Shown piece by piece: positions 18,994-27,789 of a DNA stretch of 64,000 nt. Position 1 is the stretch's first letter; every line of letters starts with the position of its first letter. This stretch comes from Actinomycetes bacterium (lineage in GTDB: Bacteria > Actinomycetota > Actinomycetes > Actinomycetales > Dermatophilaceae), in assembly GCA_023420415.1 (NCBI GenBank), contig JAEZWF010000025.1, positions 29,349-93,348 on the forward strand. The letters run 5' to 3'. The position numbers and the translations under genes were made by a program. The notes below the pieces were generated by a model, which was not told the origin of the DNA, searched no databases, and saw nothing but the letters and a program-made list of their open reading frames with translations.

Positions 18994-20159
18994 CGGTTGC
19001 CCTCGAGCTCGGCGTCGATGACCTCCATGAGGTGCTCGCTGACCTCGGGCACACCGATGCGGGCCACGATGGCGGCGAAGAAGCCACGCACCACGAGCCG
19101 GCGGGCGACGTCCTCGGGGATGCCGCGGGCCTGGAGGTAGAACAGCTGCTCGTCGTCGAAACGACCCGTGGCCGACGCGTGACCGGCGCCGACGATCTCG
19201 CCGGTCTCGATCTCGAGGTTCGGCACCGAGTCGGCGCGCGCACCCTCGGTGAGGACCAGGTTGCGGTTGAGCTCGTAGGTGTCGGTGCCCTCGGCCGCGG
19301 CCCGGATGAGGACGTCACCCACCCAGACGGTGTGGGCGGTCTCGCCCTGCAGCGCACCCTTGTACTCGACGTTGGAGTGGCAGTGCGGCGCCTCGTGGTC
19401 GACGAAGAGGCGGTGCTCCTGGTGCTGACCGGCGTCCGCGAAGTACACACCCAGACCCTCGAACGAACCGCCCGGCCCGGCATACCGGGCGTTGGTGGAG
19501 ATGCGCACGACCTCGCCGCCGAGGGTGACGACGATGTGGCGGACGCGGGCGTCACGGCCGACGAGCACGTCGTTCTGGGCGACGTGCAGCGTGTCGTCGT
19601 CCCACTCCTGCACGGTGACGAAGGTGAGGTCGGCGCCGTCCCCGGCCTTGACCTCGACGACCGCGCCGCACTGCGCCGAACCACGGTGCGTCAGCACCAC
19701 GGTGGCCTTGGAGTGGTGCCCGGCGTCGATGACGATGTGCCCGTTGAGCCGCGCCTTGTCACGCGCCTCGACGGTCACCCGCACCGGCTGGTCGAGCTCG
19801 GCCTCGGCGGGAATCGCGATGCGGGTCGCCTTGGACTCCCCCGCCCACGCGACGGCGGCCGCGCGGTCGGCCGGGACGAGCACGCCCGCGGACTCCGGCG
19901 CCACCCGCTCGGTCGTGACGACGTCGGGGCCGTCGACCGTCAGCGTCAGCTTGTCGACCTCGGTGTCGCCGGGCTGGAAGAGACCGGAGAGCCGGTCGAC
20001 CGGCGTGAACCGCCAGTCCTCCTCCCGGCCACCGGGCACGGCGAAGTCGTCCACGGCATACGAGGTCTTGCGCTCCGCACGCGACTGGTCGGGGACGAAC
20101 GCCGCCGCCGAGTCCTCGTGGGCACCCGAGGTGTCGGGCTTCTTGGCCAGAAGGCTCAT
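18990..20159 (-). CDS. sufD: Fe-S cluster assembly protein SufD
   Basis: A 389-residue beta-helix scaffold protein that pairs with SufB and SufC. The C-terminal block (QLFYLQARGIPEDVARRLVVRGF) is the SufB/SufD family signature. The central region is rich in short beta repeats and carries conserved His residues. It is the last gene with left-type GTATGCC/GGCATAC heptamers (19.48 and 20.06 kb). About 65 bp separates it from sufB, the widest gap inside this operon. Confidence 0.94.
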   Translation of the reverse strand: MSLLAKKPDTSGAHEDSAAAFVPDQSRAERKTSYAVDDFAVPGGREEDWRFTPVDRLSGLFQPGDTEVDKLTLTVDGPDVVTTERVAPESAGVLVPADRAAAVAWAGESKATRIAIPAEAELDQPVRVTVEARDKARLNGHIVIDAGHHSKATVVLTHRGSAQCGAVVEVKAGDGADLTFVTVQEWDDDTLHVAQNDVLVGRDARVRHIVVTLGGEVVRISTNARYAGPGGSFEGLGVYFADAGQHQEHRLFVDHEAPHCHSNVEYKGALQGETAHTVWVGDVLIRAAAEGTDTYELNRNLVLTEGARADSVPNLEIETGEIVGAGHASATGRFDDEQLFYLQARGIPEDVARRLVVRGFFAAIVARIGVPEVSEHLMEVIDAELEGNR

Positions 20160-20224
20160 TTGACGGGGTCCTCGCGAAGTATCTGGGGGAACGGAGTGGA
20201 GGAAGAACTTCGTGGGGTGGTCAT

Positions 20225-21640
20225 TTAGCCCACGGCTCCTTCCATCTGCAGCTCGATGAGGCGGTTCAGCTCGAGGGCGTACTCCATGGGCAGCTCGCGC
20301 GCGATGGGCTCGACGAACCCGCGCACGATCATCGCCATGGCCTCTTCCTCGGTGAGGCCTCGGGACATGAGGTAGAACAGCTGGTCCTCGGACACCTTGG
20401 AGACGGTGGCCTCGTGGCCCATCGTCACGTCGTCCTCGCGGATGTCGACGTAGGGGTAGGTGTCGGAGCGGCTGATGTTGTCGACGAGCAGCGCGTCACA
20501 CACGACCGACGACTTGGAGCCGTGCGCGCCGTCCATGACCTGCACGAGCCCGCGGTAGGACGTGCGGCCACCGCCACGGGCGACCGACTTCGACACGATG
20601 GTCGAGGAGGTGTGCGGCGCGGCGTGCACCATCTTGGCGCCGGCGTCCTGGTGCTGGCCCTCGCCCGCGAAGGCGATCGACAGGGTCTCGCCCTTGGCGT
20701 GCTCGCCGAGGAGGAAGACGGCGGGGTACTTCATCGTCACCTTGGATCCGATGTTGCCGTCGATCCACTCCATCGTCGCGCCCTCGGCGCAGGTCGCGCG
20801 CTTGGTGACGAGGTTGTAGACGTTGTTGGACCAGTTCTGGATGGTCGTGTAGCGCACCCGGGCGTTCTTCTTCACGACGATCTCGACGACCGCGGAGTGC
20901 AGCGAGTCGGACTTGTAGATCGGCGCGGTGCAGCCCTCGACGTAGTGCACGTATGAGCCCTCGTCGGCGATGATCAGGGTCCGCTCGAACTGGCCCATGT
21001 TCTCGGTGTTGATCCGGAAGTACGCCTGCAGCGGGATCTCCACGTGCACACCCTTCGGCACGTAGATGAACGAGCCACCGGACCAGACCGCGGTGTTCAG
21101 CGCCGAGAACTTGTTGTCACCGGCGGGGATGACGGTGGCGAAGTACTCCTGGAACAGCTCCGGGTGCTCCTTCAGCGCGGTGTCGGAGTCCATGAAGATG
21201 ACACCCTGCCGCTCCAGCTCCTCGTTGATCTTGTGGTAGACCACCTCGGACTCGTACTGGGCGGCGACACCGGCGACCAGGCGGGCCTTCTCCGCCTCCG
21301 GGATACCGAGCTTGTCGTAGGTGTTCTTGATGTCCTCGGGCAGGTCTTCCCAGCTCTGCGCCTGCTTCTCGGTGGAGCGGACGAAGTACTTGATGTTGTC
21401 GAAGTCGATGTCGTCGAGGTCGGCGCCCCAGGTCGGCATCGGCTTGCGGTCGAACAACCGCAGGCCCTTGAGCCGCAGGTTGGTCATCCACTCCGGCTCG
21501 TCCTTCAACTGCGAGATGTCGCGCACGACGGCCTCGTTCAGGCCGCGGCGGGCCGAGGCACCGGCGACGTCGGGATCGTGCCAGCCCCACTCGTAGTTGC
21601 CGAGGGCGTCGAGCTGTTGGTTCTGGTCGAGCTCGGTCAT
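20225..21640 (-). CDS. sufB: Fe-S cluster assembly protein SufB
   Basis: A 471-residue scaffold subunit on which clusters are built. Conserved segments include WGADLDDIDFDNIKYF, GVIFMDSDTAL, WSGGSFIYVPKGV and, at the end, MEYALELNRLIELQMEGAVG. The ATG at 21640 is preceded by AGGAGG five bases away; upstream residues in the same frame belong to a sufR shadow. The gene lies where the oligonucleotide style changes: GTACGCC-type signatures appear at about 20.27 and 21.02 kb, while left-type GGCATAC stops at 20.06 kb. As a strongly conserved gene it is a likely place for a sequence join. Confidence 0.95.
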   Translation of the reverse strand: MTELDQNQQLDALGNYEWGWHDPDVAGASARRGLNEAVVRDISQLKDEPEWMTNLRLKGLRLFDRKPMPTWGADLDDIDFDNIKYFVRSTEKQAQSWEDLPEDIKNTYDKLGIPEAEKARLVAGVAAQYESEVVYHKINEELERQGVIFMDSDTALKEHPELFQEYFATVIPAGDNKFSALNTAVWSGGSFIYVPKGVHVEIPLQAYFRINTENMGQFERTLIIADEGSYVHYVEGCTAPIYKSDSLHSAVVEIVVKKNARVRYTTIQNWSNNVYNLVTKRATCAEGATMEWIDGNIGSKVTMKYPAVFLLGEHAKGETLSIAFAGEGQHQDAGAKMVHAAPHTSSTIVSKSVARGGGRTSYRGLVQVMDGAHGSKSSVVCDALLVDNISRSDTYPYVDIREDDVTMGHEATVSKVSEDQLFYLMSRGLTEEEAMAMIVRGFVEPIARELPMEYALELNRLIELQMEGAVG

Positions 21641-21641
21641 G

Positions 21642-22418
21642 TCAGTCCTCCTGGTTCGAGGTCGAGCGGTTCTGGGGTCGGGCGGCGGCGCTGCCGTCCC
21701 TGGTGCGGGTCGAGATGTGGGTGGTGCAGACACCGTCGCCGTGGGCGATGGTGGCGAGTCGTTGCACGGGTACGCCGAGCAGTTGGCCGAAGAGCTGGGT
21801 CTCGGCCTCGCACAGCTGCGGGAACTGCTCGGCGACGTGCGCCACCGGGCAGTGGTGCTGGCAGAGCTGCTCGCCGGCCAGCGCCGGGCGGGTCGAGGCG
21901 ACGTAGCCGTCGGCGGACAGCGCCCGGGCCAACGCCTCGACCGGATTGCCGTCGGGTTCGGTGGCCCGCAGCTCACGATAGCGCTGCTCGACGGTGGCGA
22001 CGCGGGCCCGGGCCAGCTCCTCCAGGGCACCGTCACCGGCGGCCTCGACGAGCTGGGCCAGCGCGGCGACCGCGAGATCGTCATAGGCCTGGTGGAAGGA
22101 CTGGCGTCCGGTGTCGGTGAGCGCGAACACCTTCGCCGGCCGGCCGCGGCCGCGGGCACCGTAGACCCGCTGCTCGCGGGAGACCAGATGGCCGCGGTCG
22201 AGCAGCACCTGCAGGTGGCGCCGGATCGCGGCCGGGGTCAGCTCCAACCGCTCGGCCAGCTCGACCGCGGTCGAGGGGCCGTGCTGCATGATCGACTGCT
22301 GCACCCGCTGGCGCGTGGAGGCATCGTCAACGGGGCCCTCCGCCCCGGCCGCCTGGTCCTCGGCGGTCTCGGCGAGGGCGACTCCGGGCGTACCCCTGTC
22401 GTCTCGCACGTTTTTCAC
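21642..22418 (-). CDS. sufR: SufR iron-sulfur-responsive repressor of the suf operon
   Basis: A 258-residue winged-helix regulator. The N-terminal HTH (AVELAERLELTPAAIRRHLQVL, positions ~50-71) precedes a C-terminal cluster-binding region with LCQHHCPVAH and QFPQLCEAET near residues 185-205, the Cys pattern of SufR. With a cluster bound it represses suf; loss of the cluster derepresses. The start GTG has no ribosome-binding site and sits at the end of a promoter with an overlapping palindrome. The stop lies one base before the sufB ATG, and the sufB ribosome-binding site is inside the sufR end. Confidence 0.93.
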   Translation of the reverse strand: MKNVRDDRGTPGVALAETAEDQAAGAEGPVDDASTRQRVQQSIMQHGPSTAVELAERLELTPAAIRRHLQVLLDRGHLVSREQRVYGARGRGRPAKVFALTDTGRQSFHQAYDDLAVAALAQLVEAAGDGALEELARARVATVEQRYRELRATEPDGNPVEALARALSADGYVASTRPALAGEQLCQHHCPVAHVAEQFPQLCEAETQLFGQLLGVPVQRLATIAHGDGVCTTHISTRTRDGSAAARPQNRSTSNQED

Positions 22419-22453
22419 AACGCCATTCTTGCGTTATTTCTTCCCCACGCAAG
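22419..22453 (-). promoter_or_regulatory. sufR promoter with overlapping operator; probable leaderless start
   Basis: Reading leftwards: TTGCGT (-35, 22452-22447), 16 bp, AAGAAT (-10, 22430-22425), then six bases to the GTG start. Two inverted repeats overlap it: AACGC-N7-GCGTT (22419-22435), covering the -10 box, and CTTGCGT-N12-ACGCAAG (22428-22453), spanning both boxes. No ribosome-binding site precedes the GTG, so the mRNA may begin at the start codon. The layout fits autorepression by SufR. Confidence 0.55.
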
Positions 22454-22487
22454 CAAGGGCACCCTAACCCACTCCCCCGGCAGGGGT

Positions 22488-23729
22488 TCACCAGTCGTGG
22501 ACGGTACCGTCCTGCAGCCGATTCACCGGCAGGTACGCCTTGGTGTAACCGAAGGCCGCTGCCGCGTCCTCGTCCAGTTCGACACCGAGTCCGGGCGCGT
22601 CGCCGGGGTGCAGGAATCCGCGGCCGAAGGTGAAGGAGGTCCGGAACACCTCAAGGGTCGTGTCGTTGTGCGGCATGTATTCCTGGATTCCGAAGTTGTG
22701 GATCGCCAGGTCGAGGTGCAGCGCCGCCGCCATCCCCACCGGTGAGACATCGGTCGGGCCGTGGATGCCTGACCTGATCCCGTAGATCGCGGCGAAATCG
22801 AGCAGCTTCTTCATCGCGGTGATCCCACCGGTGTGGGTGACGGCGCTGCGGACGTAGTCGATCAGTCGCTCGGTGATCAGCGTCTGGTAGTCGTAGACGC
22901 TGTTGAAGACCTCACCGATCGCGAGCGGTGTCGTCGAGTGTTCGCGCACCAGCCGGAGCGCGGACTGGTCCTCGCCGGGGGTGCAGTCCTCGAGCCAGAA
23001 CAGGTCGTAGGGCTCCACCTGCTTGGCGAACCGCGCGGCCTCGATCGGGGTCATCCGGTGATGGCCGTCGTGCAGGATCCGCAGACCGGTTCCGAAGTCC
23101 TCCCGGATCCGTTCGAAGACGGTCGGCATGTGGGTCAGGTACGCGCGGGTGTCCCACACCTCCTCGGTGGGTGCGGTGGCCGCCGACCCGTCCGCCGCGC
23201 GGTGCGCCGGCTCGTAGTCGTAGCGTGCACCCGGTGCACCGGAGGACACCCCGTAGATCTGGCCGAGCCCGGGTACGCCGGTCTGCACGCGTACCGCCGT
23301 GTAGCCCTGTTCGACATAGCCGCTGATGGCGTCCCGCAACGCCGCGTAATCGGTCCCGGACGCGTGGGCATACACCCGCACGGCCTCCCGGCTGGCGCCA
23401 CCCAGCAGCTGGTACAGCGGCATTCCGGCCTTCTTGGCCTTGATGTCCCACAGGGCCATGTCGACGGCGGCGATCGCTGCCATCGTGACCGGCCCGCGCC
23501 GCCAGTACGCCCCGCGGTAGAGGTACTGCCAGGTGTCCTCGATGCGGTCCTCGTCGCGGCCGATGAGCATCGAGGCCAGGTGATCCGCGAGATAGGACGC
23601 GACCGACAGCTCACGGCCGTTCAGCGTCGCGTCCCCCCAGCCCACGATGCCGTCGGTGGTCACGATCTTCAGCGTGACGAAGTTCCGTCCGGGGCTGGTG
23701 ACGTTGACATCGACGTTCCTGATGGCCAT
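22488..23729 (-). CDS. Mannonate dehydratase-family enzyme (ManD/RspA subgroup, enolase superfamily)
   Basis: A 413-residue enolase-superfamily dehydratase. ManD marks are HDGHHRMTP, the metal-ligand stretch LEDCTPGE followed by AIGEVF, HGPTDVSP (His 323) and HNFGIQEYM. It should convert D-mannonate, and perhaps D-gluconate, to 2-keto-3-deoxy-D-gluconate. Pro follows HG in HGPTD, at the position that from my knowledge of the subgroup is Ala in efficient mannonate dehydratases and Pro in low-efficiency members. Those low-efficiency members are found with L-gulonate or L-idonate genes, which fits the three neighbours. It is the last gene of the leftward operon. Confidence 0.88.
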   Translation of the reverse strand: MAIRNVDVNVTSPGRNFVTLKIVTTDGIVGWGDATLNGRELSVASYLADHLASMLIGRDEDRIEDTWQYLYRGAYWRRGPVTMAAIAAVDMALWDIKAKKAGMPLYQLLGGASREAVRVYAHASGTDYAALRDAISGYVEQGYTAVRVQTGVPGLGQIYGVSSGAPGARYDYEPAHRAADGSAATAPTEEVWDTRAYLTHMPTVFERIREDFGTGLRILHDGHHRMTPIEAARFAKQVEPYDLFWLEDCTPGEDQSALRLVREHSTTPLAIGEVFNSVYDYQTLITERLIDYVRSAVTHTGGITAMKKLLDFAAIYGIRSGIHGPTDVSPVGMAAALHLDLAIHNFGIQEYMPHNDTTLEVFRTSFTFGRGFLHPGDAPGLGVELDEDAAAAFGYTKAYLPVNRLQDGTVHDW

Positions 23730-23774
23730 CGGGCCGCCTTTCGATCGGTGGATGGGGTTTCGGTCGGGGGTGGG

Positions 23775-25175
23775 TCACATCGCCGCGCGCGGGTCGGTCA
23801 GGTCGCGACCGGCCCATTCCGGCGCCCAGATGGCGGCGATCAGCGTGGCCAGGGTGAACAGGCCGAGCAGGACCATGACCGGGATGGCGCTGCCGGTGGC
23901 CGCCGCGACCCAGGCCGCGGCGATGATCGGGCCGACACCGGTGGCGATGATCGCGGCGATTTCGCGGACGATCCCGGTCGCCGCGTAGCGGTTGCGGGCG
24001 CCGAAGATCTCCGGGATGGAGAGGTTCTCCAGCGAGGCCAGGCCGAGCACCGAGACGTTGTGGATGATCGCGTACCCGACGAAGATCCAGCCGATCTGCT
24101 TCGAGTCGATGGCCAGCATCGTGGGCACGATGAGCACCAGCGACAGCGACGACATCACGATGTACATCCGCCGCCGACCGACGCGGTCGCCGAGCCAGCC
24201 CACCAGCGGGACGGTGAGGAATCCGATGAGCGAGGAGACGATGACGACCTGCGCGCCCACCCCCTTCTGCACCGCCAGGGTGACGGTGATGAAGGAGATC
24301 AGGTAGGTCTGGATGAGCCCGGAGTTGCCCGCCTGCCCGAAGCGCAGCAGGAAGCTGACGATGGTCGCCTTGACCGGTTTGCGCTCCAGCGACTCCAGCG
24401 TGCGGGTGTCGTTCGCGGCCGTCGCCTGGGCGACCATCTCCTCGCGGGAGAGCGCGCGACCCTCCACCACATCGGCGCGCTCCTCGAAGACCGGGCTCTC
24501 CTTGAGGTTGAGGCGTACCCAGACCGCGAACACCATCACGACCGCGCTCGCGATGAACGGGATGCGCCAGCCCCAGGCGATCACGCTGGCGTCGGTCATC
24601 ACCGCCAGCAGGATGGCCCAGATGGCGGAGGCGAACAGCGTGCCGCAGTTGGTGCCGAGGGCGACCAGCGAGGCGATGACGCCGCGCCGCTCGCGGGGCG
24701 CGTACTCGGCGAGCATGACACCCGCCCCGGAGATCTCCGCGCCCGCACCGAAACCCTGCAGCAGGCGGAGCGCGACGAGCAGGATCGGCGCGAGGATGCC
24801 GACCTGCTGGTAGGTGGGCAGGACGCCGATGAGCGTCGTGGCCGCGCCCATCAGCAGGATCGTGTAGAAGAGCACCTTCCGGCGCCCGATCCGGTCACCG
24901 AGCCGGCCGAAGTAGAGGGCGCCGAGCGGGCGGGCGACGTAACCGACACCGTAGGTGGCCATCGCGAGCACGACGGCCATGCCCTGGCTCTCGCCGGCGA
25001 AGAAGAGCTGGCTGAACACCAGCGCCGCCGCGAGCGAGTAGAGCTGGAAGTCCATGAACTCCAGTGCGGTGCCCAGCCAGCCGGACAAAGCCGCGCGGAC
25101 CAGGTCGCCCATGCTGCGGCGTTCCGTGGGCGGCGGGGCCTGGGTGTCCGCGCCGGGGACCTCGGCTGCATTCAT
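23775..25175 (-). CDS. MFS transporter, metabolite:H+ symporter (MHS) family
   Basis: A 466-residue permease with 12 predicted helices. The RLGDRIGRRKVLFYT loop after helix 2 and WLGDRVGRRRMYIV in the second half are MFS signature loops. The layout, including the cytoplasmic central loop with ERADVVEGRALSREEM, is that of the MHS family, which imports organic acids with protons. The ATG at 25175 has AAGGAG six bases upstream. Placed between a ManD-type dehydratase and a zinc dehydrogenase, it most likely imports the sugar acid the operon degrades. Confidence 0.88.
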   Translation of the reverse strand: MNAAEVPGADTQAPPPTERRSMGDLVRAALSGWLGTALEFMDFQLYSLAAALVFSQLFFAGESQGMAVVLAMATYGVGYVARPLGALYFGRLGDRIGRRKVLFYTILLMGAATTLIGVLPTYQQVGILAPILLVALRLLQGFGAGAEISGAGVMLAEYAPRERRGVIASLVALGTNCGTLFASAIWAILLAVMTDASVIAWGWRIPFIASAVVMVFAVWVRLNLKESPVFEERADVVEGRALSREEMVAQATAANDTRTLESLERKPVKATIVSFLLRFGQAGNSGLIQTYLISFITVTLAVQKGVGAQVVIVSSLIGFLTVPLVGWLGDRVGRRRMYIVMSSLSLVLIVPTMLAIDSKQIGWIFVGYAIIHNVSVLGLASLENLSIPEIFGARNRYAATGIVREIAAIIATGVGPIIAAAWVAAATGSAIPVMVLLGLFTLATLIAAIWAPEWAGRDLTDPRAAM

Positions 25176-25212
25176 GATTACTCCTTCGTAATTCGGGATC
25201 GGGTGGCTGGGC

Positions 25213-26217
25213 TCAGAGTTCGAGCAGGACCTTCGCGGAGGCGGAGGAGTCCCGGGCCAGGGCGAACGCCGCGACGGCGTCCGATGCCGGGAGGACGTGC
25301 GAGACGACCTCGCCGAGCGTTGCCGACTCGGCGAGCAGGGCGACCGCGTCGTCGATCTCGGTGGAGAACCGGAAGGCACCGCGGATGGTGAGTTCCTTGG
25401 CCGGCAGGGCGGCGAGGTTGATGCCCACCTCGGCATCCGGGAGCATGCCGACCTGGATCACGGTCCCGGCGGGTCGGGTGGCCCGCACGGCCGAGGTGAG
25501 ACCGGCCGGTACGCCGGAGCACTCGAAGACGATGTCGAACGACTCCGGCGCCAGGTCCTCCCGCCCGAGCCGGGTCAGTTCGCTCGCCCCGAGACGGCCG
25601 GCGCGGGTCAGCGGTTCGTCCCGGACATCGGTGGCACCGATCGTCCCGGCGCCGGCATCCGCGAGCACGGCGACCACGAGGAGTCCGATCGCGCCCGCCC
25701 CGTTGACCAGCACCCGTCGCCCGGTGACCTCACCGGCGAGCCGCACGGCGTGCAGCGCGACCGCGAGCGGTTCGGCGAGTGCGGCGCGGTCGAGCGGCAA
25801 TCCGTCGGGCAGCACCCGCACCATGGCGCTGTCGACGATCAGATATTCGGCCGCACCGCCCTGCCGATGCGGCATTCCGGCGGCACTGCCCAGGTAGTCA
25901 CCACCCGGGAAGAGGTGCGGACGCTCCGCCAGGCCGGTCACCGGTGCGCCATAGCGTGCCGGATGCACCGTCACAGGAGTTCCCGCGGCCAGTGTCCCGG
26001 ACGGATCCAGATCGACCACCGCGGACAGTTCGTGCCCGGGGGTGAGCGGTTCGCGGACCACGTTCGCACCGTTGGCGCCGTGGAAGTAGTAGTGCAGGTC
26101 GGATCCGCAGATGCCGACGTACCGGACCCGCAACCGCAGCTGGCCGGGGCCGGGTACCGGGAGTTCACGATCCTCCCAGCGGAGGTCTTCCTTGCCGTGG
26201 ATGGCGAGCGCTTTCAT
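25213..26217 (-). CDS. Zinc-type alcohol dehydrogenase, L-idonate/L-gulonate 5-dehydrogenase-like
   Basis: A 334-residue medium-chain dehydrogenase. Catalytic zinc residues C37 (GICGSDLHYYFHG) and H62-E63 (PGHEL) and a Rossmann segment (VLVNGAGAIGLLV) are present, and the closest look is to IdnD/RspB-type enzymes. The four-Cys structural-zinc loop usual after the catalytic domain is missing: the corresponding stretch (HPARYGAPVTG to GSAAGMPHRQGG) has no Cys. In context it would oxidise L-gulonate to D-fructuronate or L-idonate to 5-ketogluconate. The ATG overlaps the preceding stop by 4 bp. Confidence 0.85.
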   Translation of the reverse strand: MKALAIHGKEDLRWEDRELPVPGPGQLRLRVRYVGICGSDLHYYFHGANGANVVREPLTPGHELSAVVDLDPSGTLAAGTPVTVHPARYGAPVTGLAERPHLFPGGDYLGSAAGMPHRQGGAAEYLIVDSAMVRVLPDGLPLDRAALAEPLAVALHAVRLAGEVTGRRVLVNGAGAIGLLVVAVLADAGAGTIGATDVRDEPLTRAGRLGASELTRLGREDLAPESFDIVFECSGVPAGLTSAVRATRPAGTVIQVGMLPDAEVGINLAALPAKELTIRGAFRFSTEIDDAVALLAESATLGEVVSHVLPASDAVAAFALARDSSASAKVLLEL

Positions 26218-27722
26218 GGTCGTGCCTTCTCCGTTTCCGACTCGGCTGAGCGGATGCTCTCCTCGATCGCCGCGGTGACACCGTGGCGGGCGATCAGATC
26301 GACGAGATCCCCCACGCGCTCGCTGAAAACGGGCCGTTCCGCGAGCTGGTCACCGAAGAGGCGGAGCCTGCCGAGGGCATGCTCGGCCAGTTGGGCGCCG
26401 GTACGGGCGCCGGCTCTGGTCAGGGGCCCGCGGGCCGCATCCTTCATCTCCGCGGCGAACGGGCCCGGTTCGAACCCGGGCAACGGGGCGAGACAGGACA
26501 GGTAGGCCGCCACGGTGAGCGCGATGAGCTGCGGCGTCTCGCCTCGGTCGAGCAGTCGCAGGGCCGGTTCGGGGATCCGCTGGGCGAGTTTCACCGACCC
26601 GTCGGTGCCGACCTGGCTGGTCCGGTGACCGAGCGCGCTGTTGGCCCAGCGTTCGAAGAGTTGGCGCTGATAGGTGTCGATGTCGATACCGCTCGGCACC
26701 TGGATCGACGGGGTGAACTCGCGCTCCAGGATGCCGTGCGCGGCCCGCGCGATGTCGCCTCGCATGATCGCATCGGGAATGGTCTCGGCACCGCTGAGTG
26801 CGCCGAGATAGGCGATCAGCGAGTGCGTGCCGTTGAGCAGGCGTACCTTCAACTGCTCGAAGAGTTCGACCTCGGTCGTGAAGATCGCACCGCCCCGCTG
26901 CCAGGCCGGCCGCCCGGCCGCGAACCGGTCCTCGATGGCCCACATCGAGAACGGTTCGGCGGGGACGGTGATCTCGTCGCGTACGCCGAGCAGTGCGCCG
27001 ACGCGGTCACGCAGGGCGGGTGTCGTCGCCGGGACGATGCGGTCCACCATGCTGGACGGAAAGGCGACCGACTGGTCCAGGAAGGCCAGTGCCTCCGCCC
27101 CTTCCCCGGTCGGCAGTTCGGTGAGGAACTCCCGTACCAGCGATTCGGTGCGTCGGCCGTTGGCCGCGAGGTTGTCACAGCTCAGCACCGTCAGCGGTGC
27201 CCCGGATCGCGCGGCCCGGTGCTGGAGCCCGCGCGCGAGCTGCCCGATCGTGGAGCGCGGTGCACCACCGCGCAGGTCGGCGGCGATCAGCGGGTCATCG
27301 AGGTCGAGCCGGCCGGTGGCGGGTGTGTAGCTGTAACCGCGCTCGGTGACGGTGAGGGTGATGATCCGGATGCCGGGATCGGCGATCCCCCGCACCACCC
27401 GCTCGGGTTCCTCCGCGGCCACGTACGCGTCCGTGTGGACGGCCGGGGCAGTCAGCGACGTGCCGTCGGGTGACACGGTGGCGACCGTGTAGAGCAGATC
27501 CTGGGCAGCCATCGCCGCCACGACTTCCGGCGACCGCGACGCCACACCGACGATGCCCCAGTCGAGGTCGCCGGCCGCCAGCGCGGCGCGGGTGTAGACG
27601 GCCTGGTGCGCACGGTGGAAGCTGCCGAGTCCGAGATGCAGGATGCCGGCGGCCCGCGGGGTGGGTGGCACGGCAAGGGTCCCGCTGTGCGCCCTCCCGA
27701 GATGGCCCGTCGTGGCGCTCAC
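26214..27722 (-). CDS. Mannitol dehydrogenase-family oxidoreductase (fructuronate reductase-like)
   Basis: A 502-residue long-chain polyol dehydrogenase. The N-terminal nucleotide site LHLGLGSFHRAHQA, SCDNLAANG and the catalytic K-x4-N-x2-H motif (KVRLLNGTH, near residue 292) define the family. Among its members UxuB-type enzymes interconvert D-fructuronate and D-mannonate. That activity would link the neighbouring dehydrogenase with the ManD-type dehydratase. The GTG start is preceded by AGGAG at seven bases. It is the first gene of the leftward operon, divergent from the LacI gene. Confidence 0.87.
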   Translation of the reverse strand: MSATTGHLGRAHSGTLAVPPTPRAAGILHLGLGSFHRAHQAVYTRAALAAGDLDWGIVGVASRSPEVVAAMAAQDLLYTVATVSPDGTSLTAPAVHTDAYVAAEEPERVVRGIADPGIRIITLTVTERGYSYTPATGRLDLDDPLIAADLRGGAPRSTIGQLARGLQHRAARSGAPLTVLSCDNLAANGRRTESLVREFLTELPTGEGAEALAFLDQSVAFPSSMVDRIVPATTPALRDRVGALLGVRDEITVPAEPFSMWAIEDRFAAGRPAWQRGGAIFTTEVELFEQLKVRLLNGTHSLIAYLGALSGAETIPDAIMRGDIARAAHGILEREFTPSIQVPSGIDIDTYQRQLFERWANSALGHRTSQVGTDGSVKLAQRIPEPALRLLDRGETPQLIALTVAAYLSCLAPLPGFEPGPFAAEMKDAARGPLTRAGARTGAQLAEHALGRLRLFGDQLAERPVFSERVGDLVDLIARHGVTAAIEESIRSAESETEKARP

Positions 27723-27789
27723 GAGCCGGCTCCTGTCGGGCAGGCGGAGTGCGGGGCCCCGGAATCGTCGCTGATCGGCATGAAAAGAG

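Noticed and set aside
20000..22500. Mobile element or integration site as cause of the style switch
   Set aside because: No transposase, integrase, tRNA target, direct repeat or inverted terminal repeat is visible; the suf operon is continuous across the region.
22833..25391. 852-residue plus-strand open frame opposite the ManD and MFS genes
   Set aside because: Asp/Arg/Gln/His-rich composition typical of antisense reading; the minus-strand proteins have clear motifs.
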